This document shows, one piece after another, positions 1-6,091 of a stretch of 6,807 bases of DNA. Each line of letters starts with the position of its first letter. Position 1 is the first letter of the stretch. Below the pieces are notes generated by a model. That model saw only the letters and a list, made by a program, of their open reading frames with translations. It ran no database searches and was not told the origin of the DNA. Source of the stretch: Chloroflexota bacterium (GTDB lineage: Bacteria > Chloroflexota > UBA4733); assembly GCA_025449435.1 (NCBI GenBank), contig JANWJO010000131.1, positions 1 to 6,807 of the forward strand. Direction: 5' to 3'. The translations under genes were made by a program, and so were the position numbers.

Positions 1-906
1 GGCGCATTCAAGGAGGCGGTGCTTACGACTGACCAAGCGCTCCAGGGCGCAACCTTGTTTGCATCGAGTGGCACCACCAACGCCGACCGGCGCAGCCGCC
101 ACTACCATCCGTCGCTCGCCGTGTACGACGCTAACACTCGCGCTAACTTTGCAGCACACATGCTTCCCGATGGGGCGATGTTGCCCCTGCTCGTCCTCAA
201 CCCTACGGCGCACGCCGCACCAAACTCGTCGCTAGCGCATTACCTGACGCTCATGGTCGATGCCTATGGCGCCACAGGCAGCGATTACTTTGTCGACCAG
301 GGAGGCTTGCAATTTGATCGTCTGTTTTCCGCGCTGCACGCTGCACGGCGGCGGCACCAGCCGGTTTGCCTGCTCGGGACGACGTTTGCCTTTGTCCACT
401 TGCTGGATGCAATGCACGAACAGCAGCTCAGCCTCACCTTGCCAGCCGGTAGCCGCATGATGGATACCGGCGGCGTAAAGGGACGATCACGCGAGATCCA
501 GCGCGATGACCTGGAGCGGGTAGTCAGCGAGCTACTCGGCATTCCAGCGTCGTGGCACGTGAACATGTACGGGCTCACGGAGCTCTCGACCCAGTTTCTG
601 GACAATGCGCTGTGCAACGCATTGCGCAATGTGCCCACCCCGAGGTGCAAAACCGTTCCAGCCTGGTCACGTGTCCGCGTGCTCAATCCCGACACGCTGG
701 AAGAGCTACCAGATGGACAGGAAGGTGTGTTGTGTCTCACCGACCTTGCCAACAGAGCGTCGGCGTGCACCATCCTGACCGAGGACATCGGCGTGAAGCA
801 AACTGACGGGTTCGAGATATTGGGCAGGGTGAATGGCGCTCAGGCGCGCGGCTGCTCCATAGCTATGGACGAACTACTCGAAGCGACGGGGCGCAACAAA
901 GCATGA
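1..906 (+). CDS. luxE: LuxE-family acyl-protein synthetase (5' end outside window)
   Basis: An ATP-dependent enzyme that adenylates a carboxylic (fatty) acid and transfers the acyl group to its own cysteine, for delivery to a LuxC reductase. The frame is open from base 1, and 301 residues are visible. Family motifs appear in order: an FK segment before the nucleotide loop (residues 3-4), SSGTT (22-26), YD (near 42), CLLGTTFAF (123-131), TGGVKGR (156-162), YGLTELSTQF (190-199), TEDIG (260-264), LGR (274-276) and RGCSIAMDE (283-291). Cys285 lies 16 residues from the C-terminus, close to where the acylated cysteine sits in LuxE of luminous bacteria (inference from position). LuxE proteins are usually about 360-380 residues, so roughly 70-80 N-terminal residues lie upstream. 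A GTG at base 19 is an unlikely start, because conserved sequence precedes it. The glycine usual after SGTT is Asn here. The stop overlaps the luxC start as ATGA. The true acyl substrate is unknown. Confidence 0.88.
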   Translation, partial: GAFKEAVLTTDQALQGATLFASSGTTNADRRSRHYHPSLAVYDANTRANFAAHMLPDGAMLPLLVLNPTAHAAPNSSLAHYLTLMVDAYGATGSDYFVDQGGLQFDRLFSALHAARRRHQPVCLLGTTFAFVHLLDAMHEQQLSLTLPAGSRMMDTGGVKGRSREIQRDDLERVVSELLGIPASWHVNMYGLTELSTQFLDNALCNALRNVPTPRCKTVPAWSRVRVLNPDTLEELPDGQEGVLCLTDLANRASACTILTEDIGVKQTDGFEILGRVNGAQARGCSIAMDELLEATGRNKA

Positions 907-2405
907 CTGAGCGTTGTTACGACGCCTGGTGGCTGCCGGGCTGGCAGCCCAATCCGTCCACCACCTGGTGGGAACTCCGGGGCCAGGGAGTTCTGGTGCG
1001 CGCGCCGCGCCTAAGCCAGGGCGAAGTGCAGGCCATCATGGAACGCTTGCGCTATAATCGGGTAGCCGCATTGCAGCACATGCCCATTGATAACATCATG
1101 CGCACCATTGGCGCTGCCATCGGGCGCTGGCTCGACCCCTTCTCAGCCGAACTGCACCAAGCCTGTTCGCTCATCCCAGCCTTCACGGGTTATCCAGAGG
1201 CTGCTGTGCGCAAGGGTCTCGCCACGCTATTGCCATCGTTTCGCGATGAGCAACTGCGCCGGCTCCTGGTGGAAGAGCTGGGAGACCCTGAAGTCCTCGA
1301 CGGCTTCCGCCCTCGACGCGGTGCACCAGGACTCACCTGCGCCAGCGGGCCGGCGTTGATCGCCCATAACTTCGCAGGCAACATTCCTGGGCTCCCGGCG
1401 CAGAGCCTTGTGGCGGCAACGCTGGCCAAAGCGGCAAGTCTCGGCAAGGTCGCTGCCGAGGAGCCCGTGTTCGCTCCCCTGTTCATTCGGTCCATCGCCG
1501 CCATTGACCCGCAACTCGCCGGGTGCATGGCCGTCACCTACTGGCCAGGTGAACCAGTGGATGACGCAGCTTTGGCGGTCTGGCGATGCGCCGACGCCGT
1601 GATCGCTTACGGCAGCGACCGCGCGATCGCCGGCCTCCAACAGTTGGTGCCTCGCTCCACTCCATTTGTTGCCTACGGACACAAGCTCAGTTTTGCTGTG
1701 ATCGCCGCCGATTCCGTTGAACCGAGCAGTGTGAAGCAAACCGCGCGGCGCGCTGCGTACGACGTGTGTCGCTACGATCAGCAGGGATGCTTGTCGCCGC
1801 ACGTGTTGTATGTTGAGGCACAGGAGCACGCTGCCGTTGATCGATTCGCTCAGGAACTTGCCGCCGAACTGGAGCGGTGGTCAGCACTTGTGCCCAGAAG
1901 TTCACTGTCTCCGGAGGAGCAATCCACACTCCGACGATTGCGCGAACAGCAGCACTTCCGCGCGGCTCAGGGATTGGCGACCGTTTTGGGATCAGATTCA
2001 GATGCGTGGACTGTGCTGGTAGATAGCGACCCGACATTTCGAGCGAGCTGTCTCAACCGCACGATTTGGGTGCTGCCAGTGTCCCGGCTGGAGGACGTTC
2101 CGGACCTGCTCGCGCCAGTGCGCGCCTATGTGCAAACAGCTGGCGTGGCCGCTAGCCACGAACGACTGATGGCCATCGCCACCATGCTGGCAAGCGCGGG
2201 CATCGACCGGGTGTGTCCAATAGGGCAAATGGGCGATGCGCCGGCCACGTGGCACCACGACGGCCGTTTCCACGTGCTGGACCTGTTGCGCTTTACGGAT
2301 GTGGAGCCCGAGGCCACGGTGGGACGCTGGGAGTTTTCTCACCCTGACGGCGGCGTGCTCGGTTCGGCACGCGGCGCAGCACCGGCGGCAAAGGAAGCCA
2401 CATGA
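903..2405 (+). CDS. luxC: LuxC-family acyl-CoA reductase / fatty aldehyde-forming subunit
   Basis: NADPH-dependent reductase of the LuxC family, related to aldehyde dehydrogenases. It reduces an acyl thioester or acyl-AMP, typically supplied by LuxE, to an aldehyde. The 500 residues match the usual LuxC size (about 480). Visible signatures are HNFAGNIPG (155-163), the nucleotide-binding type loop; a Lys-Val-Ala segment (near 182) following the helix; and DQQGCLSPH (292-300) with Cys296 (codon 1788-1790) as the expected catalytic nucleophile. A WHHDGRFH segment near the C-terminus (450-457) lies in the family's conserved tail region. The ATG start overlaps the luxE stop by the ATGA arrangement, and only a weak G-rich stretch lies upstream, so translation is probably coupled to luxE. 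No luxD, luxA or luxB is visible, so light production is not supported. The physiological substrate could be a fatty acid, an acyl-ACP or a specialised carboxylate. Confidence 0.9.
   Translation: MTERCYDAWWLPGWQPNPSTTWWELRGQGVLVRAPRLSQGEVQAIMERLRYNRVAALQHMPIDNIMRTIGAAIGRWLDPFSAELHQACSLIPAFTGYPEAAVRKGLATLLPSFRDEQLRRLLVEELGDPEVLDGFRPRRGAPGLTCASGPALIAHNFAGNIPGLPAQSLVAATLAKAASLGKVAAEEPVFAPLFIRSIAAIDPQLAGCMAVTYWPGEPVDDAALAVWRCADAVIAYGSDRAIAGLQQLVPRSTPFVAYGHKLSFAVIAADSVEPSSVKQTARRAAYDVCRYDQQGCLSPHVLYVEAQEHAAVDRFAQELAAELERWSALVPRSSLSPEEQSTLRRLREQQHFRAAQGLATVLGSDSDAWTVLVDSDPTFRASCLNRTIWVLPVSRLEDVPDLLAPVRAYVQTAGVAASHERLMAIATMLASAGIDRVCPIGQMGDAPATWHHDGRFHVLDLLRFTDVEPEATVGRWEFSHPDGGVLGSARGAAPAAKEAT
2391..2395 (+). 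promoter_or_regulatory. Ribosome binding site of the permease, inside the luxC 3' end
   Basis: AAGGA ends 6 bases before the ATG at 2402. It lies within the last codons of luxC and supports this ATG as the permease start, along with the ATGA overlap. Confidence 0.65.
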
Positions 2406-3760
2406 CCAGCACACCCAATGTTGCCACACAACCTGCTGCCGATGGCGGTGCCACGCCGCCTGGCTTGCAGTATGGCCTGGAGGAGAAACCGCCACTGCCG
2501 CAGATGATCGCGCTGGGCGTGCAGCACGTATTGGTGTCCAATGTCTGGTTGGATCCCGTGTTTGTCGCCGCGGTGGCCGGACTCGACGCGGTGAAATCCG
2601 GCAACCTCGTGAACGCCATCTTTCTGGCGGCTGGCTTGGTGACGCTAGTCCAAGCGACGCGCCTGGTACGGCTGCCGGTGGTAGAAGGTCCATCAGCAGC
2701 TTTCGACGGGCTTATGATCGGCTTCGGCAAGGGCGGGCAACTGGCGATGGCGACCACCGGCCTCTTGATCGGTGGGGCGCTGGTGTTCCTGGTCTCCATC
2801 ACCGGGTTGTTGGGCAAGGTCCGGCGGCTGTTTTCGCCTGCCGTAACTGGTGCCGTCATCTTGCTGGTCGGAATTGCGCTAGCCAAATACACGCTAGAGG
2901 AATACTTTGGCGTGTTCACCAAAGACCCGTCTGGCTGGCGCACCCTGGTCGTGGCCACCGCGACGCTGACCACCGTGGTAGTCACCGGCGGATTTGGTCG
3001 GGGGCCCGTGCGCAGCTTCGCTTTTATCTGGGGGTTGTTGGTTGGCGATGTGTTGAGCGCGCTGTTCGGGCGGCTGAGTTTTGCAAGCGCTACATCGGCG
3101 TCCTGGCTAGGAATACCGCAGTTCCTGCCGTATAACGGTTTGCAGTTTGACCTTGGCGTGACCGTCGCGCTGGTGATAGCTTTTCTGGTGGCCGTCATCG
3201 AGGCTATCGGCGTGTACTATGCCGCTGGGGAGATCGTACACACGACCATCGACGACCGGCGGATCAACCTGGGGATGGCCGGCGAAGCCGTAGGATCGAT
3301 GATCTCGGCCTTGTTTGGCGGCTTCGCCACCACGGCCTACGCGCAGAACGTCGGACTCATCAAGCTCACCGGAGCTGGCAGCCGCTACCCGGTCATGGTG
3401 GCAGGGGTGATCTTCCTCGTCCTCGCGTTCGTGCCCAAACTTGGTTCGGCTCTGGTCGCGACGCCAGACCCCGTGGTCGGCGGCATCTTCTTGCCTGCTG
3501 CCGCCACGCTCATCTTCACTGGCGTCAGCGCCCTGGCACGTACACCAGATACCCCGCGCCATGTCGCAATCGGTGGGTTAGCAGTGATGCTAGGCACCGG
3601 CATCCCTACGTTAGGGGACCCGTTCTTTGCGGCGCTGCCGGCGACGGTGAGCGCGCTGCTGATTCAGCCGGTGGTGGTCGGTGCCGTGAGCGCACTCATT
3701 TTGGAAGTGCTACTCGCACAGCTGCCGGATCGCTTCGGCTGGGCTCGCCCAGGTCTCTAG
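2402..3760 (+). CDS. NCS2-family nucleobase (xanthine/uracil-type) permease
   Basis: Inner-membrane secondary transporter of the NCS2 (nucleobase-ascorbate) family, which usually imports uracil, xanthine, urate or related bases with protons. The 452 residues are of normal length and mostly hydrophobic, consistent with the 14-segment fold. Family marks are QH at 41-42 in the first membrane segment; VEGPSAAF (94-101); Glu267 in an EAIGVYY segment (267-273), the substrate-binding Glu of the eighth segment; and QNVGLIKLTGAGSR (315-328), the family signature. The valine after EAIG and Glu295, where many members have Asp, recall the PbuX/PucJ-like xanthine and urate branch (from memory). Ala296 and the lack of the usual proline near 308-310 are less typical. 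A polar tail of about 30 residues precedes the first membrane segment. The start overlaps the luxC stop, so the gene belongs to the luxE-luxC transcript. The substrate cannot be fixed from sequence alone. Confidence 0.9.
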   Translation: MTSTPNVATQPAADGGATPPGLQYGLEEKPPLPQMIALGVQHVLVSNVWLDPVFVAAVAGLDAVKSGNLVNAIFLAAGLVTLVQATRLVRLPVVEGPSAAFDGLMIGFGKGGQLAMATTGLLIGGALVFLVSITGLLGKVRRLFSPAVTGAVILLVGIALAKYTLEEYFGVFTKDPSGWRTLVVATATLTTVVVTGGFGRGPVRSFAFIWGLLVGDVLSALFGRLSFASATSASWLGIPQFLPYNGLQFDLGVTVALVIAFLVAVIEAIGVYYAAGEIVHTTIDDRRINLGMAGEAVGSMISALFGGFATTAYAQNVGLIKLTGAGSRYPVMVAGVIFLVLAFVPKLGSALVATPDPVVGGIFLPAAATLIFTGVSALARTPDTPRHVAIGGLAVMLGTGIPTLGDPFFAALPATVSALLIQPVVVGAVSALILEVLLAQLPDRFGWARPGL

Positions 3761-3794
3761 CGTAATCCAACTCCGCCCCAGGGGACTAGGGCAG

Positions 3795-3826
3795 TGCAAC
3801 CAGGAAGCCTGCACGCTTCTGGTGCA
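3795..3826. terminator. Bulged stem-loop between convergent genes
   Basis: ACCAGGAAGC (3799-3808) pairs with GCTTCTGGT (3815-3823), with one G bulged and a 6-base loop. Three further pairs (TGC 3795-3797 with GCA 3824-3826) extend the stem across a bulged A. It lies 35 bases after the permease stop and has no T-run after it on either strand, so it is a plausible but non-canonical terminator or 3'-end stabiliser. Confidence 0.4.
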
Positions 3827-3830
3827 GCGT

Positions 3831-3846
3831 CCCCCTCGCCAGGGGG
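3831..3846. terminator. GC stem-loop just beyond the phosphatase stop
   Basis: CCCCCT (3831-3836) and AGGGGG (3841-3846) form a perfect 6-bp stem with a 4-base loop, extendable by wobble pairs. On the minus strand it begins about 10 bases after the phosphatase TAA; on the plus strand it follows the larger stem-loop. No real T-tract follows on either side. A bidirectional terminator for the two convergent genes is the simplest reading. Confidence 0.45.
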
Positions 3847-3855
3847 GTCGGACCT

Positions 3856-4473
3856 TTACAACGACCGGCCGCGCAGGTGGCAGGTGTCATTGAGCAAGTT
3901 AATGACGGCGCCGGTCGGGTAGAGCGCCACCTCGCTGATGCTGGCAGGCTGGAGGTTGAACTGCCAATGGGAGGTGACGGGTAGTCCGGTGAGCACACAC
4001 AGCGCCACGCGCAAGGGACCGCCGTGGGCGACAATCGCTACCGTACCTTGAGGCCGCTGTTGTGTCACACGGGCAAGGGCAGCGACGACGCGCTGGTGCA
4101 CCGCGAGCAGTGACTCGCCATCTGGCATGGCGGCGCTTGCCTCATTCGCAGCCCATGAATGGGCGGCAGCCGGAAACCGCTCTACAACGTCCGCCCAGCG
4201 CAATCCCTCCGCCTGACCGTAGTCAACTTCGCGCCACAGCGGCTCCTGCTCCAGTTCGAGTTGCCGTTGTTCGGCGAGTGCCCGCGCCGTGTCGATAGAC
4301 CGCTGGCGGTCACTGGTCACGATGGCGTCCAGATGGACGGTCCGCAGCCGGGCCGTTAGCGCCGCGGCTTGTCGTTCCCCGAGTGGCGTGAGCGTGGTGT
4401 CGGTGCTGCCGTTATAGCGCAGCTCTTTGTTCCAGGGAGTTTGACCGTGGCGGATGAAGTACAGACGGAGCAC
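3856..4473 (-). CDS. Histidine phosphatase family protein (phosphoglycerate mutase-like)
   Basis: Cytoplasmic enzyme of the histidine phosphatase superfamily (CobC/GpmB/PhoE-like branch), which removes or moves phosphate groups through a phosphohistidine. The 205 residues start with LRLYFIRHGQT, in which RHG at 8-10 holds the nucleophile His9. Arg58 within SDRQRSIDTA (54-63), the acid Glu82 in WREVDYG (80-86), a PDGES segment (117-121) and the second histidine His150 in VAHGG (148-152) complete the active site. The size fits phosphatases of the 200-residue group rather than the longer glycolytic mutase GpmA. The GTG at 4473-4471 is chosen because it sits one codon before the conserved first strand. 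The frame stays open further upstream, and another GTG lies about 16 codons earlier, but that sequence is not family-like and overlaps the promoter region. No ribosome binding site precedes the GTG. It is transcribed towards the permease. The substrate is unknown; alpha-ribazole phosphate or a sugar phosphate are possibilities only. Confidence 0.88.
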   Translation of the reverse strand: MLRLYFIRHGQTPWNKELRYNGSTDTTLTPLGERQAAALTARLRTVHLDAIVTSDRQRSIDTARALAEQRQLELEQEPLWREVDYGQAEGLRWADVVERFPAAAHSWAANEASAAMPDGESLLAVHQRVVAALARVTQQRPQGTVAIVAHGGPLRVALCVLTGLPVTSHWQFNLQPASISEVALYPTGAVINLLNDTCHLRGRSL

Positions 4474-4476
4474 ACT

Positions 4477-4489
4477 GGGTACTGTACCC
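4477..4489. promoter_or_regulatory. 13-bp perfect inverted repeat at the phosphatase start, possible operator
   Basis: GGGTAC-T-GTACCC is a perfect 6+1+6 palindrome, 3 bases upstream of the phosphatase GTG. On the minus strand it contains TACAGT, a weak -10-like hexamer ending 7 bases before the GTG, which would give a nearly leaderless transcript. It could bind a dimeric regulator. The repeat is seen directly; the function is inferred. Confidence 0.35.
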
Positions 4490-4549
4490 GTTGAGCAGGA
4501 CCACACCTTGTGACGCCGAGCATCACGACGCGTTGGTACGTATGCTTGC

Positions 4550-4558
4550 TGGTAGAAT
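4550..4558 (+). promoter_or_regulatory. Extended -10 promoter element for the glycosyl transferase gene
   Basis: TGGTAGAAT matches an extended -10 (TGn followed by TATAAT with one mismatch). No good -35 is found at 17 bases. Transcription would begin near 4565, leaving a leader of about 65 bases before the ATG at 4631. It lies in the 157-base divergent gap. Confidence 0.35.
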
Positions 4559-4630
4559 CTGCGAGGTCGGAGACGCGGTCCATCGTGCGTGTGTAGGGGA
4601 TCAACAGCCGCACGGGAGAGCGAGTAGCCT

Positions 4631-6088
4631 ATGGCTCGAGTACTCTCAGCGCAAGCGTTGCCAGTAACCATCCCGGATACCGGAATCGGCAGCCGCTCCG
4701 TTTTCACCATTGTGTCAGCTGGCGTGCTAATAGCGCTTGACATCATGACAGTTGTGTTCGCGTTCGCGATCGCCTGGCACGTACGGTTTGAGACGGCGTT
4801 GTTACCCATCAAGTCCATAACGCCGTGGTTTTCGTTTGCCGTGATGGGCTGGTTTACGGCCGTCATCATGGTGGGCACACTCGCCGTTCGCCGGTTGTAC
4901 ATGGTCAAGCCCGGTGGTTCAACGCTGGAATACTCCTGGGGGCTGGTGGTCGGCACGACGTCGGCGTTCTTGCTCAGCATCGCTCTCACGACGTTCATCC
5001 TCAAATTCGATTACCCGCGAGCGGCGACTGGCATCGCCTGGATCGTCGCCACGGTGGGCATTGAGGCGGAGCGTCATCTGGTTCGGTCGATCGCCCAACG
5101 CCTACACCGTCGTGGCATTGCTCCGGTGCGGACGTTGCTTATCGGCACTGGTGACACTGCTCAAACCATTATTGACCGCGTAAACGATCAGCCTCGGCTC
5201 GGCCACCGCATCGCCGGCATCCTATCGGACGATGCCGCCATGTGGGGCAAGAGCATCAACGGTATCCCAGTGGTTGGTTCGACTGACGAGCTCGAGCAGT
5301 TCATTGCCGAGCAACGCATCGATGAAGTGCTTATCGCGCTTCCTGGTGCTACGCATCAGCGCATCGTTGACCTTATTGTCCGCATCCCCACGGATGGCGT
5401 GGATGTCAAGGTCGCGCCAGACTTGCTCCAGCTCATGGCCGATGGCGTGTCTATCGATGACCTGTCCGGCATCCCGCTCGTCACCGTCAAGCAAGGTTCG
5501 CTGCGCGGCTGGAACCGGATCGTCAAGCGAGCGCTAGACGTGGTGTTCTCGACGCTGGTGCTCATTTTCATGAGTCCGGTGTTGATGCTCATCGCACTAC
5601 TGGTCAAGATCACATCGCGCGGCCCGGCGTTGTATTCGCAGGAGCGCATCGGCTACAACGGAGAACATTTTCAGGTGCTCAAATTCCGGTCGATGCGCGT
5701 GGACGCCGAAAAACACGGCCCTGGCTGGACCCGCCAGAACGACGACCGCCGCACCCCAATCGGCACATTCTTACGCCGCTTTTCGCTGGATGAGCTGCCG
5801 CAGTTCATTAACATCCTGTTTGGCGACATGAGCATCGTGGGTCCCCGACCGGAACGGCCTATGTACGTCGAACAGTTCAGCCAATCGATTCCGCGCTACA
5901 TGGAGCGCCATCGCGAACGCTGCGGCTTGACCGGTTGGGCGCAAGTCAACGGTTTGCGCGGCGACACTTCGATTGAGTTGCGGACGCGCTATGACCTGTA
6001 CTATGTAGACAACTGGTCGCTGATGCTCGACTTGCGCATTATCGCGCTCACCTTGCTGCGATTGCTTCGCGACGATTCGGCGTATTAG
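4631..6088 (+). CDS. Polyprenyl-phosphate sugar phosphotransferase (WcaJ-like, exopolysaccharide initiation)
   Basis: Inner-membrane phosphoglycosyl transferase that moves a sugar-1-phosphate from a nucleotide sugar to undecaprenyl phosphate, the first committed step of a surface polysaccharide repeat unit. The 485 residues show the full long-form architecture: four membrane segments at about 24-48, 63-86, 100-123 and 131-148; a Rossmann-like domain with IGTGDTA (171-177); a further hydrophobic segment at about 299-326; then the catalytic domain. The last carries KFRSM (351-355), LRRFSLDELPQF (381-392) with the Asp387-Glu388 pair expected to bind magnesium and form the phosphosugar intermediate, GPRPERP (404-410), GLTGWAQVNG (432-441) and a YDLYYV segment (454-459). 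Nothing essential appears missing. GGGAG at 4614-4618 lies 12 bases before the ATG, a rather long spacing. It stands divergent from the phosphatase and only 3 bases before the FHA gene. Sugar specificity (glucose, galactose or another) is not readable. Confidence 0.93.
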   Translation: MARVLSAQALPVTIPDTGIGSRSVFTIVSAGVLIALDIMTVVFAFAIAWHVRFETALLPIKSITPWFSFAVMGWFTAVIMVGTLAVRRLYMVKPGGSTLEYSWGLVVGTTSAFLLSIALTTFILKFDYPRAATGIAWIVATVGIEAERHLVRSIAQRLHRRGIAPVRTLLIGTGDTAQTIIDRVNDQPRLGHRIAGILSDDAAMWGKSINGIPVVGSTDELEQFIAEQRIDEVLIALPGATHQRIVDLIVRIPTDGVDVKVAPDLLQLMADGVSIDDLSGIPLVTVKQGSLRGWNRIVKRALDVVFSTLVLIFMSPVLMLIALLVKITSRGPALYSQERIGYNGEHFQVLKFRSMRVDAEKHGPGWTRQNDDRRTPIGTFLRRFSLDELPQFINILFGDMSIVGPRPERPMYVEQFSQSIPRYMERHRERCGLTGWAQVNGLRGDTSIELRTRYDLYYVDNWSLMLDLRIIALTLLRLLRDDSAY

Positions 6089-6091
6089 GCC

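Noticed and set aside
10..21. AAGGAGG followed by GTG as a start for the first gene
   Set aside because: The spacing is only 2 bases, the frame is open to base 1, and the residues before the GTG (FK segment) fit the family, so the gene begins upstream of the window.
1..2405. A bacterial bioluminescence (lux) operon
   Set aside because: Only LuxE and LuxC homologues are present; no luciferase subunit or LuxD is visible, and such pairs also occur in non-luminous bacteria.
2236..3135. Plus-strand open frame of about 300 codons in another phase over luxC and the permease
   Set aside because: Arg/Trp/His-rich composition and no motifs; the other phase encodes recognised proteins throughout.
2293..3198. 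Long minus-strand open frame of about 300 codons across the luxC/permease junction
   Set aside because: It is antisense to two well-recognised genes, rich in Arg/Ser/Pro/Thr with no domain pattern; a GC-driven shadow frame.
4356..4613. Small minus-strand frame of 85 codons upstream of and overlapping the phosphatase start
   Set aside because: It overlaps the phosphatase in a different phase, has no ribosome site and no recognisable sequence.
4474..5004. N-terminal extension of the phosphatase frame on the minus strand to an ATG at 5004
   Set aside because: The extension runs antisense through the transferase gene, has no family-like sequence, and the histidine phosphatase fold begins right at the GTG at 4473.
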